NCBI GenBank assembly: GCA_023416135.1
Contig: JAEZIF010000534.1
Coordinates: 1-11,634 of the forward strand
DNA from: Pseudomonadota bacterium
Lineage (GTDB): Bacteria > Pseudomonadota > Alphaproteobacteria > Reyranellales > Reyranellaceae
Reading direction: 5' to 3'
Length of the DNA stretch: 11,634 bases
Position numbers and translations under genes: made by a program
In this document: piece by piece, positions 5,451-11,634 of the stretch
Position numbering within the stretch: position 1 is the first letter of the stretch
How the letters are laid out: each line of letters starts with the position of its first letter
The notes under the pieces: generated by a model
Database searches by the model: none
The model's input: the letters and a program-made list of their open reading frames with translations, nothing else
What the model was told of the DNA's origin: nothing

Positions 5451-6806
5451 TCAGACCGGAATTCTCACGGTGACGCGCAGGCCACCCAGATCCGATGGCG
5501 CGAGCGCCACGTCGCCGCCGTGACTGCGCGCCACGTCGCGGGCGATGGTGAGACCGAGGCCGACGCCGCCGGTGTCGACGTTGCGCGATTCGTCGAGGCG
5601 GAAGAACGGCCGGAACACGTCCTCGTACTTGTCGGGAGGAATGCCTGGACCGTTGTCGTCGATGGTGATCTCGACCGAGGTGCGGCCGCGATTCGCCTGG
5701 AGCCGCACCATCGTGCCGTAGCGCAGCGCGTTGGACACCAGGTTGGTCAGGCAGCGCTTGATCGCGAGCGGTCTCAGTGTGACGTTCATGTCGCCCTGCC
5801 AGGTGACCTCGACATTGGCGTTGTCGCGCCGTGCGCCCGCGGCCACATCCTCGAGGATCTCCGAAAGATCGGTCGGAATCGGATCCTCGTCGCCCTCGCC
5901 CCGGGCGAAGGCGAGGTAGCCCTCGATCATGCGCTCCATGTCGGATACGTCGTCCGAAAGCTCCTTGGTTTCGGGCGAATCGGGCAGGAGCGCCAGCGAT
6001 AGCTTCATGCGGGTGAGAGGCGTCCTGAGATCGTGGCTGACGCCGGCCAGCATCTCGGTGCGCTGCTGGATCGAGCGGCGCAGGCGAATGCGCATGGTGT
6101 GGAAGGCGGTGGCGGCGTTGCGCACTTCGCGCGTTCCGCCAGCGAAGGCGAAATCGGGCACGTCACGTCCCTTGCCCAGGGCGTCGGCCGCGACCCCGAG
6201 ATGCGCGATCGGCACCAGCTCGCGATGCATGAACCAGATGGCGAGACCGAACAGCACCAGGGCCAGGCCGAGCTGGGCGATGACGTAGGCGAAGCTCGAG
6301 CCGAAGGTGAGGCGCACATGCGGCACCAGCACGTCCATGACCTCGCCGTCGTTGAGCTGGATCTCGATCAGCATCTGGCCGCCGCCGATGTTGTTATCGA
6401 TGTAGTACGGGCGCTTGAGGTCGGCCTCGAGCGCGCCCTGGACCTCGCGGGCGGCGATGTCGAAGTATTCGGGTTCCCTGAACGGCTGCACGATGCCCTT
6501 GCGGAAGCTGACATAGAGCAGCAGGTCCTGGGCCGAGCGCCGGATGATCCAGGCGCGATGGGCGTCGTCCGGAAACTCGCCGTGCAGCGCGATCAGCATG
6601 CGAAGGTCGCGCACCAGCAGGATGGCCAGCCGATTTGTCACGTTGTCGCCGCGCTGGCTGTAGAACCACCACGCCGAAAGCGCCTGCAGCAGCAGCATCG
6701 GCACGACGATGATGATCAGCGCCCGGGCGAACAGCGTCTGGGGCGAATGCCGATCGGCGAAGCGGGCGATGCTCTCGAAGAGATCGCGGGCGGCGCTCAC
6801 GATCAT
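5451..6806 (-). CDS. EnvZ-type sensor histidine kinase
   Basis: This 451-residue inner-membrane kinase should phosphorylate the OmpR-type regulator encoded just upstream. A first membrane segment (about 28-49) and a second (about 173-193) bracket a periplasmic domain of roughly 120 residues. A HAMP-like linker follows (194-246). The H-box MLAGVSHDLRTPLTRMKLSLAL has the phospho-accepting His258. The catalytic domain shows the N-box LTNLVSNALRYG (353-364), DNGPGIP (384-390), FRPFFRLDESRN (398-409) and GGVGLGLTIARDVARSHGG (413-431). All catalytic motifs look intact. ATG 6806 starts 16 bases after the regulator stop but has no good Shine-Dalgarno, and no in-frame ATG lies between the two genes. 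The signal sensed cannot be read from the periplasmic sequence. Confidence 0.92.
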   Translation of the reverse strand: MIVSAARDLFESIARFADRHSPQTLFARALIIIVVPMLLLQALSAWWFYSQRGDNVTNRLAILLVRDLRMLIALHGEFPDDAHRAWIIRRSAQDLLLYVSFRKGIVQPFREPEYFDIAAREVQGALEADLKRPYYIDNNIGGGQMLIEIQLNDGEVMDVLVPHVRLTFGSSFAYVIAQLGLALVLFGLAIWFMHRELVPIAHLGVAADALGKGRDVPDFAFAGGTREVRNAATAFHTMRIRLRRSIQQRTEMLAGVSHDLRTPLTRMKLSLALLPDSPETKELSDDVSDMERMIEGYLAFARGEGDEDPIPTDLSEILEDVAAGARRDNANVEVTWQGDMNVTLRPLAIKRCLTNLVSNALRYGTMVRLQANRGRTSVEITIDDNGPGIPPDKYEDVFRPFFRLDESRNVDTGGVGLGLTIARDVARSHGGDVALAPSDLGGLRVTVRIPV

Positions 6807-6822
6807 GTATCGACCGTCGCGC

Positions 6823-7524
6823 TCATGCGTCGACCAGACGGTAGCCCTGGCCTCTGACGGTGCGCAGGTAGCGCGGGAAGGACGGGTCGGGCTCGATCTT
6901 GCGCCGCAGACGCGTGACCTGCACGTCGATGGCCCGCTCGTTGACCGCCAAGCCGACGCTTCTGCACAGCGTCTCGCGGCTCAGAACCTCGCCGAGGCGA
7001 GTGGTAAACACGCGCAGCAGCGCGGTCTCCGCGTCGGTAAGGGGCACGCGCTTGCCCTCGTGGGCGAGCTCGCCCAGCTCGTGGTCGAACTGAAAGGGGC
7101 CGAACACGACAAGGCGCTGCGGCTCGCCAGTCGGCGCCGCCACGGTGCGATTGCGCTTCAGGACGTTCTGAATGCGCAGCAGCAGCTCGCGCGGTTCGAA
7201 CGGCTTGCCGAGATAATCGTCGACGCCGGTCTCCAGGCCGGCGATGCGATCCTTGGTGTCGCCCATGGCCGTCAGCATGAGGATCGGGACGTCGTCGCTG
7301 CGCCGGATCTCGGCGGCGAAGTCGAGGCCGGTCTGCCCCGGCATCATGACGTCGAGCACGATCAGGTCGAAATCGAGCACGCCCAGCCGTTCGCGGGCCT
7401 CGGCGGCCTGGCTGGCGACGGTGACACGAAAGCCGTTCTTCGACAGGAAGGCGCGCAGAAGCTCGCGCAGGCGGGTGTCGTCGTCGACGACCAGGATGTG
7501 CGGCTTGTCGGCCGAGGCATCCAT
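6823..7524 (-). CDS. OmpR-family response regulator (PetR-like context)
   Basis: The 233-residue protein has an N-terminal receiver domain and a C-terminal winged-helix DNA-binding domain. Receiver residues are present: acidic pocket D14-D16, phospho-accepting D58 in LIVLDVMMPG, T85 and K107 in YLGKPF. The OmpR/PhoB effector domain runs from about 140 to 233, with LTDAETALLRVF, the recognition region ERAIDVQVTRLRRKIEPD and the wing ending TVRGQGYRLVDA. ATG 7524 is chosen because the receiver begins right after it and GGTGAG (7534-7529) lies just upstream. The frame stays open further upstream, but that part overlaps the MarR gene and reads as arginine-rich antisense-like sequence. It lies 5 bases after the marR-like stop, and its kinase partner follows, so this is one operon. 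The MarR plus OmpR pairing resembles PetP-PetR of Rhodobacter; orthology is inferred from order only. Confidence 0.92.
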   Translation of the reverse strand: MDASADKPHILVVDDDTRLRELLRAFLSKNGFRVTVASQAAEARERLGVLDFDLIVLDVMMPGQTGLDFAAEIRRSDDVPILMLTAMGDTKDRIAGLETGVDDYLGKPFEPRELLLRIQNVLKRNRTVAAPTGEPQRLVVFGPFQFDHELGELAHEGKRVPLTDAETALLRVFTTRLGEVLSRETLCRSVGLAVNERAIDVQVTRLRRKIEPDPSFPRYLRTVRGQGYRLVDA

Positions 7525-7529
7525 GAGGC

Positions 7530-8027
7530 TCACCGGGGCCCGCGCACCCGCTTGTCGACGACGGCGCGTTCGGCGGGATCGAGCAGCCCCAACAGCACCT
7601 TGCGGAAGCCCTCGACCGAGTCGGCGCCGGTCTCGCGGTAGGCGCGGGCGAAGCGCTGGCTCTGGCGGTCGGTCAGCTCGCGTTCGAGCTTGATGCCCCT
7701 CTCGGTGAGCCACAGCAGGCGCTCGCGGCGGTCGCGCGCGCCGCTCTTCTGCTCGACGTAGCCCTGCTCGAGAAGATCCTTCAGCACGCGCGAGATCGAC
7801 TGCTTGGTGACCTTCAGGATCGACAGGAGATGGCCAACCGTGTGGCCGGGATGGCGGCCGATGAAATAGAGCGCGCGATGGTGCGCCCGACCGAGCTGGT
7901 AGCGCTTGAGCTGCTGGTCGGATTCGAACGTGAAGTCGCGATAGGCATAAAACATCAGCTCTATGCCCTGGCGCAGCTCTTCCTCGCGCAGGAACAGCGG
8001 ATTAGCGGGAGTTTTCGATTCCACCAT
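7530..8027 (-). CDS. MarR-family transcriptional regulator (PetP-like context)
   Basis: A 165-residue winged-helix protein of normal MarR length. The helix-turn-helix covers about residues 62-90 (TVGHLLSILKVTKQSISRVLKDLLEQGYV), and the wing follows with the family signature DRRERLLWLTERG (99-111). The flanking helices (14-50 and 115-160) should form the dimer interface. ATG 8027 gives this standard architecture. The frame is open to 8129, but the extra N-terminal residues resemble no MarR member and would overlap the promoter at 8076-8104. No strong Shine-Dalgarno precedes the ATG. Cotranscribed with the response regulator (5-base gap) and the kinase. Its ligand and targets are unknown; autoregulation and control of the divergent region at 9060-9197 are reasonable guesses only. 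Confidence 0.88.
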   Translation of the reverse strand: MVESKTPANPLFLREEELRQGIELMFYAYRDFTFESDQQLKRYQLGRAHHRALYFIGRHPGHTVGHLLSILKVTKQSISRVLKDLLEQGYVEQKSGARDRRERLLWLTERGIKLERELTDRQSQRFARAYRETGADSVEGFRKVLLGLLDPAERAVVDKRVRGPR

Positions 8028-8075
8028 GTGATCTACGTGTTGTCTCGGTCTATGCCGATTCTCGTGCGTCGGCCG

Positions 8076-8104
8076 ATTATAGCATCCTGAGTAGCCGATG
8101 TTGG
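8076..8104 (-). promoter_or_regulatory. Promoter of the marR-ompR-envZ operon
   Basis: A perfect -10 TATAAT (8081-8076) lies 17 bases from CCAACA (8104-8099; 3 of 6 to TTGACA). The start site would fall near 8069, giving a leader of about 42 bases. A short inverted repeat, GCCGA / TCGGC, covers roughly 8054-8073 at and just after the start site and could be an operator. Confidence 0.6.
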
Positions 8105-8144
8105 CGGGACCGGCTCGCCATTCCGACATAATCTTGCCGTTTCT

Positions 8145-9059
8145 TTAGAGGTGCCGATGTCCTTCGGCGTCGCGCAGCGTCTGGTCCTCGATCTGGATGG
8201 TCGTGTGCGTCAGGTTGAATTTCGCCTTCATCGCGTCGTTGACCTGCACCAGCGTTTCGCGCGTCCGCGCCATGTCGGCGATGACGACATGGCAGCTCAT
8301 CGCGTCCAGTCCCGAGGTGATGGTCCAGACGTGCAGGTCGTGAACCGACAGCACGCCGGGAATCTCCTTGATGGCGCCTTCCAGCAGCGCGAGGTCGATT
8401 TCGGGCGGAGTGCCCTCCATCAGGATATGGATCGCCTGCTTCATCAGCGACCAGGTGCGCGGCACGATGAAGAGGCCGATGCCGGCGCCGATGATCGGGT
8501 CGGCCAGCCGCCAGCCGGTGAACATGACGATCAGGGCGGCGATGATGACCCCGAGCGACCCCAGCATGTCGCTCCAGACCTCGAAATAGGCCCCCTTCAC
8601 GTTCAGGCTTTCGCTCGATCCGGCGGCGAGCAGCTTCATGCTGGCGAGATTGACCCCAAGGCCGACCAGGGCCACCGCCAGCATCGGTCCGGCCAGGATC
8701 GGCGGCGGATTGATGAAGCGATCGACCGCCTCGTAGAGGATGAAGATCGTGACCAGCAGCAGGACCACGGCGTTGAGCAGCGCCGACAGGATCTCCAGGC
8801 GCACATAGCCGTAGGTCTTCTTTGGCGTCGCCGCCCGCTCGGCGAAGCGGATGGCGATCAGCGCCAGCGCGAGCCCGCCAGCGTCGGTCAGCATGTGCGC
8901 GGCGTCGGCGATCAGGGCCAGGCTGCCCGTCAGCCAACCGCCGACCGCCTCGACCACCATGAAGCCGGCGGTGAGCGCCAGCGCGCCCTTGAGCTTGCCC
9001 TTGTGCCGGCCTCCGGCGGTGCCGCCCCCGTGCGTGTGTCCGGCGTGCGAATGACCCAT
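8145..9059 (-). CDS. Cation diffusion facilitator, ZitB/CzcD-type metal exporter
   Basis: This 304-residue inner-membrane transporter should export Zn2+ or a similar divalent ion in exchange for protons. The N-terminus is His-rich (H3, H5, H8, H10, H19). Six membrane segments follow, then a cytosolic ferredoxin-like domain from about 215, with H240, H243, H257 and H285 as likely metal ligands, and a HRHL tail. The transport site has H55 and D59 in TM2 (ADAAHMLTD) and E160 and D164 in TM5 (YFEVWSDMLGS). Most zinc CDFs carry His where E160 stands, so metal preference may differ. ATG 9059 is fixed by an in-frame TAG just upstream, but there is no clear Shine-Dalgarno. It is divergent from the aminotransferase genes and lies 117 bases before the marR-like gene, which has its own promoter. 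Confidence 0.93.
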   Translation of the reverse strand: MGHSHAGHTHGGGTAGGRHKGKLKGALALTAGFMVVEAVGGWLTGSLALIADAAHMLTDAGGLALALIAIRFAERAATPKKTYGYVRLEILSALLNAVVLLLVTIFILYEAVDRFINPPPILAGPMLAVALVGLGVNLASMKLLAAGSSESLNVKGAYFEVWSDMLGSLGVIIAALIVMFTGWRLADPIIGAGIGLFIVPRTWSLMKQAIHILMEGTPPEIDLALLEGAIKEIPGVLSVHDLHVWTITSGLDAMSCHVVIADMARTRETLVQVNDAMKAKFNLTHTTIQIEDQTLRDAEGHRHL

Positions 9060-9101
9060 TGGTCGATTCTACATCGCCGCCAGCGAAGTCCTTCGGACAT
9101 A

Positions 9102-9131
9102 TTGACAAGGTCAGTAATACTTACCTATATG
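9102..9131 (+). promoter_or_regulatory. Candidate promoter of the aminotransferase block
   Basis: TTGACA (9102-9107) is followed after 18 bases by TATATG (9126-9131; 4 of 6). The start site would be near 9138, giving a leader of about 60 bases that contains the second CTATATG box and the TCCAAA/TTTGGA dyad. Confidence 0.5.
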
Positions 9132-9155
9132 GATAGAAGATTGCCTCTATATGAC

Positions 9156-9174
9156 TCCAAACGACTTATTTGGA
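9156..9174. repeat. Perfect inverted repeat TCCAAA-N7-TTTGGA
   Basis: Two 6-bp arms are separated by 7 bases. The repeat ends 11 bases before the GGAGG of the first aminotransferase. As DNA it has the size of a dimeric regulator site; as RNA it could fold as a small leader hairpin. Confidence 0.5.
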
Positions 9175-9197
9175 ATAATTAGATAGGAGGAACAGCA

Positions 9198-10127
9198 ATG
9201 TCCTCAGGGATGGATGACCGCGACGGTTTCATCTGGCTCGACGGCAAGCTCGTGCCCTGGCGCGACAGCCGCATCCACGTATTAACGCATGCCCTGCATT
9301 ACGGCTCGGCCGTCTTCGAGGGCGAACGCATCTATGACGGCCGCGTCTTCCGGCTGGCCGCCCATAGCCAGCGCCTGATCAACTCGGCGCGCCTGCTCGA
9401 CTACGAAATCCCCTGGACGCACCAGCAGATCGAAGACGCCACGCGCGCCGTCGTGAAGGCCAATGGCCTGCAGTGGGGCTATGTGCGGCCGATCGCCTGG
9501 CGCGGGTCGGAGGTGATGGGGGTGTCGGCCATCGGCACCACCGTGCATCTCGCCATCGCGCCGTGGGCTCCGGAAGGCCCGCTGTCGGTACAGGCGCGCG
9601 ACGCGGGCATCAACGTCACCATGGCCAAATACCGCCGGCCGGCAGCCGACTTCGCCCCCGGCCACGCCAAGGTGGCGGGCCTCTACCTGATCTGCGGCAT
9701 CGAAAAGGACAGGGCGCTCAAGGCAGGCTTCGACGACGCGCTGATGCTCGACTGGAAGGGCGACTTGGCCGAATCGACCGGCGCCAACATCTTCCTGGTG
9801 ATCGACGGCACGCTGGTTACGCCGACACCGGAGAATTTTCTCGACGGCATCACGCGCCGCGCGGTCATGGGGCTGGCGAGGAAGCGCGGCTGGGCGATCG
9901 AGGAGCGCACGGTGAAGCCGCAAGAACTCAGCCTTGCGAGCGAGATTTTTCTCTGCGGTACGGCGGCCGAGATCGTGCCCGTCGGCTCGCTCGACGGTCA
10001 TCATTATCAGGCCGGTCCGGTCGCACGCACCTTGATGGCGGATTTCCAGAAACTGGTGAGGACGCCCGACTGCGAGGGCTTTGGCGAATCGACGCATCTC
10101 GTGCCGCCGGTCGACCGGGCGGCCTGA
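9198..10127 (+). CDS. ilvE: Branched-chain amino acid aminotransferase, short (bacterial IlvE) type
   Basis: A 309-residue PLP-dependent fold-type IV enzyme that should interconvert Leu, Ile and Val with their 2-oxo acids using glutamate/2-oxoglutarate. Features in order: HALHYGSAVFEGERIY (31-46), the RLAAHSQRLINSA segment (52-64), GYVRPIAWRG, PLP lysine K158 in GHAKVAGLY, E192 in DLAESTGANIF, FLDGITRRAV, and the phosphate-binding CGTAAEIVPV (253-262). Length and motifs are standard for E. coli-like IlvE. ATG 9198 has GGAGG (9186-9190) 7 bases upstream. It is followed after 39 bases by a second aminotransferase of another subfamily, so the two may share substrates or divide synthesis and breakdown. 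A D-amino acid aminotransferase or aminodeoxychorismate lyase is possible within this fold but fits less well. Confidence 0.87.
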   Translation: MSSGMDDRDGFIWLDGKLVPWRDSRIHVLTHALHYGSAVFEGERIYDGRVFRLAAHSQRLINSARLLDYEIPWTHQQIEDATRAVVKANGLQWGYVRPIAWRGSEVMGVSAIGTTVHLAIAPWAPEGPLSVQARDAGINVTMAKYRRPAADFAPGHAKVAGLYLICGIEKDRALKAGFDDALMLDWKGDLAESTGANIFLVIDGTLVTPTPENFLDGITRRAVMGLARKRGWAIEERTVKPQELSLASEIFLCGTAAEIVPVGSLDGHHYQAGPVARTLMADFQKLVRTPDCEGFGESTHLVPPVDRAA

Positions 10128-10166
10128 CTTCCTGTGCTACAGTCCAGACAAACATCCGAGAGCAAA

Positions 10167-11258
10167 ATGTCCAAGACCAAGCTTCAGTTCGTTCACCATC
10201 CTCATCCGTCGCCGGTGCCCGCCGACAAGCGCGCCGAGCTCCTGAAGAATCCCGGCTTCGGCCGCGTGTTCTCGGATCACATGGTGACCATCCGCTATCA
10301 CGAGTCCAAGGGATGGCACGACGCGCGCATCGAACCGCGCGCGCCGATCCCGATGGATCCGGCGGCGGCCGTGCTGCACTACGCGCAGGAAGTCTTCGAA
10401 GGGCTGAAGGCCTATCGCACCAAGGATGGCGGGGCGACCATGTTCCGCCCGATCGAGAATGCGCGGCGCTTCCAGCAGTCGGCCGAGCGGCTCGCCATGC
10501 CGAGCCTGCCGGAGGAGTTGTTCCTCGAGGCATGCGACCTCCTGGTCAAGACCGACCGTGCGTGGATCCCGGACGGCGATGGCAGCCTCTACATCCGACC
10601 CTTCATGTTCGCCAACGAGATCTTCCTCGGCGTGAAGCCGTCGTCGGACTACCTTTTCATCGTCATCGCCTCGTCGGTCGGCTCGTACTTCAAGACCGAT
10701 GCGCCGGCGGTGTCGCTCTGGGTGTCGCAGGAGTTCACCCGCGCGGCGCCGGGCGGCACGGGCGCCGCAAAATGCGGCGGCAATTATGCGTCGAGCCTGC
10801 TCGCCCAAGCCGAGGCGACGCGCCACGGCTGCGACCAGGTCGTGTTCCTCGACGCCGTCGAGCAGAAGTGGGTCGAGGAGCTCGGCGGCATGAACATCTT
10901 CTTCGTGTTCGACGACGGCTCTTTGGTGACGCCGCCGCTCGGCGGCACGATCCTGCCCGGCATCACACGCTCCTCGCTGCTGACGCTCGCCAAAGACAAG
11001 GGCATCAAGGTCCGCGAGGACCGCTATTCGATCGACCAGTGGCGCACCGATGCACGCAGCGGCCGCCTCCGCGAGGCCTTTGCCTGCGGCACCGCCGCGG
11101 TGGTGACGCCGATCGGCATGGTGAAGGGCGCAGAAGGCAGCTTCTCGATCGGCGGCCAGTCGTCTGGTCCGCTGACGATGCGCCTGCGCTCCGCCCTGGT
11201 CGACGTCCAGCGCGGCACCGCGCCCGATCCCCACAATTGGATCGAAGAGCTGGGCTGA
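10167..11258 (+). CDS. ilvE: Branched-chain amino acid aminotransferase, long (BCAT group II) type
   Basis: The 363-residue protein belongs to the longer BCAT group that includes mitochondrial and many actinobacterial or Bacillus enzymes. Visible motifs: the DHMVTIRYHESKGWHDARIEPRAP opening (37-60), LHYAQEVFEGLKAYR (70-84), FRPIENARRFQQSAERLAMP (93-112), YIRPFMFANE (142-151), PLP lysine K202 in GAAKCGGNYA, WVEELGGMNIFFVF (235-248), LPGITRSSLL and CGTAAVVTPIG (307-317). The reaction is the same reversible transamination of branched-chain amino acids. ATG 10167 is chosen because the family N-terminus starts there; the site upstream is weak (GAGAG). The 39 bases before it hold a TGTGCTACAGT stretch that might be an extended -10, but with no convincing -35. 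A partial ALDH7 gene starts 20 bases after the stop, so an operon is likely. Confidence 0.93.
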   Translation: MSKTKLQFVHHPHPSPVPADKRAELLKNPGFGRVFSDHMVTIRYHESKGWHDARIEPRAPIPMDPAAAVLHYAQEVFEGLKAYRTKDGGATMFRPIENARRFQQSAERLAMPSLPEELFLEACDLLVKTDRAWIPDGDGSLYIRPFMFANEIFLGVKPSSDYLFIVIASSVGSYFKTDAPAVSLWVSQEFTRAAPGGTGAAKCGGNYASSLLAQAEATRHGCDQVVFLDAVEQKWVEELGGMNIFFVFDDGSLVTPPLGGTILPGITRSSLLTLAKDKGIKVREDRYSIDQWRTDARSGRLREAFACGTAAVVTPIGMVKGAEGSFSIGGQSSGPLTMRLRSALVDVQRGTAPDPHNWIEELG

Positions 11259-11278
11259 GGGCGGAAAAGGGGCAGGAC

Positions 11279-11634
11279 GTGGCCGAGCGCTTCTCGCAGA
11301 TCGAAGTCGAACGGATCTGGCAGGCGCTGGGCATTGCCTCACCCGACGCCGCCGGCGAGCCTGCCGGCGACCTAGCCAGCTTCTCCCCCGTCGACGGCGG
11401 CGAGATCGGCCGCGTGGCGAGCGCCAGCGGCGCGGAGGTATCGGAGGCGGTCGCCCGTGCCGTCGCGGCCTTCCAAAGCTGGAGGACCGTACCGCCGCCG
11501 CGCCGGGGCGAGCTCATCCGCATCTTCGGCGACGTGCTGCGCACGAACAAGGATGCGCTGGGGCGGCTGGTCAGCCTGGAAGCGGGCAAGATCCTACCCG
11601 AGGGCCTGGGCGAGGTCCAGGAGATGATCGACAT
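11279..11634 (+). CDS. ALDH7-family aldehyde dehydrogenase, N-terminal part (partial)
   Basis: The frame is open to the window end and gives 118 residues of an NAD(P)-dependent aldehyde dehydrogenase. The pattern FSPVDGGEIGRVASASG (about 38-54), AFQSWRTVPPPRRGELIRIFGDVLR (72-96) and LGRLVSLEAGKILPEGLGEVQEMID (102-118 onward) is characteristic of ALDH7 (antiquitin, alpha-aminoadipic semialdehyde dehydrogenase). That enzyme oxidises the semialdehyde formed in lysine breakdown. The catalytic Cys and Glu lie beyond the window. GTG 11279 is the likely start: it stands 20 bases after the aminotransferase stop, with a GGGGCAGG-like site upstream and no in-frame ATG nearby. The role is inferred from family resemblance; other ALDH7 substrates such as betaine aldehyde are possible. 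Confidence 0.85.
   Translation, partial: MAERFSQIEVERIWQALGIASPDAAGEPAGDLASFSPVDGGEIGRVASASGAEVSEAVARAVAAFQSWRTVPPPRRGELIRIFGDVLRTNKDALGRLVSLEAGKILPEGLGEVQEMID

Larger units (their letters stand above)
9060..9197. promoter_or_regulatory. Divergent AT-rich control region between the exporter and aminotransferase genes
   Basis: These 138 bases are notably richer in A/T than their surroundings. They contain the plus-strand promoter candidate (9102-9131), two CTATATG boxes (9125-9131 and 9147-9153, 22 bp apart), a small GTAA-TAC-TTAC dyad within the promoter spacer, a perfect TCCAAA/TTTGGA inverted repeat (9156-9174), and the GGAGG ribosome site at 9186-9190. I could not assign a clear minus-strand promoter for the exporter. 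Confidence 0.6.

Noticed and set aside
7525..7713. N-terminal extension of the response regulator
   Set aside because: The frame is open upstream, but the extra residues are an Arg-rich shadow of the MarR gene. The receiver domain starts just after ATG 7524, which has a fitting upstream site.
8028..8129. N-terminal extension of the MarR-like protein by 34 residues
   Set aside because: It would overlap the TATAAT promoter and adds no MarR-like sequence; ATG 8027 gives the normal family length.
8151..9182. 343-codon open frame on the plus strand opposite the cation exporter
   Set aside because: Exact antisense of a well-defined CDF transporter; His/Asp/Arg-rich with no motifs.
10137..11342. 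401-codon minus-strand frame opposite the second aminotransferase
   Set aside because: The opposite strand carries a complete BCAT with all active-site motifs, and the minus frame has none.
1..11634. CRISPR arrays, tRNA or rRNA genes, insertion sequences, toxin-antitoxin or defence genes
   Set aside because: No regularly spaced repeats, cloverleaf with CCA/T-loop signature, transposase motif or paired terminal repeats were seen. All substantial coding regions are accounted for by metabolic, transport or regulatory genes.

Overview
The window reads as a stretch of a high-GC alphaproteobacterial chromosome. The support is the strong G/C third-position bias in every real gene, a MarR regulator / OmpR-type response regulator / EnvZ-type kinase cluster resembling the PetP-PetR arrangement, a thiOSGEF thiamine operon behind a TPP riboswitch, and a DUF2630 protein. 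The exact genus cannot be fixed from the sequence. There are no insertion sequences, tRNAs, rRNAs, CRISPR arrays or other signs of recent transfer; it looks like ordinary housekeeping and regulatory chromosome.

Layout. Positions 1-61 hold the last codons of a plus-strand gene that begins outside the window. A Tat-exported SMP-30/gluconolactonase-like protein follows on the plus strand (154-1401). It meets a minus-strand block at a hairpin (1410-1434). Read in its own direction, right to left, that block has a promoter (5389-5417), a TPP riboswitch (5281-5382), then thiO, thiS, thiG, thiE and a thiF-rhodanese fusion, with overlapping or nearly touching ends, and finally a small DUF2630 gene. 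The thi genes make the thiazole half of thiamin and join it to the pyrimidine half: ThiO supplies dehydroglycine, ThiF activates and helps sulfurate the C-terminal Gly of ThiS, ThiG builds the thiazole phosphate, and ThiE couples it to HMP-PP. Pyrimidine genes (thiC, thiD) are not in the window.

Upstream on the same strand is a three-gene regulatory operon, marR-like (7530-8027), ompR-like (6823-7524) and envZ-like (5451-6806), with a recognisable promoter at 8076-8104. Above it is a zinc-type cation diffusion facilitator (8145-9059). A 138-bp AT-rich divergent region (9060-9197), with a promoter candidate, a perfect 6-bp inverted repeat and two CTATATG boxes, separates this from a plus-strand amino-acid block. 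That block holds two tandem branched-chain aminotransferases of different subfamilies (9198-10127 and 10167-11258) and the start of an ALDH7-family aldehyde dehydrogenase (11279 to the window end).

I found no convincing undescribed system. The points most worth a second look are: the thiO Shine-Dalgarno sitting in the closing stem of the TPP riboswitch in front of a TTG start; a ThiF-rhodanese fusion without its zinc cysteines; a 7-codon mini-frame linking the response-regulator stop to the kinase start; the paired unlike aminotransferases with ALDH7; and the structured divergent control region.
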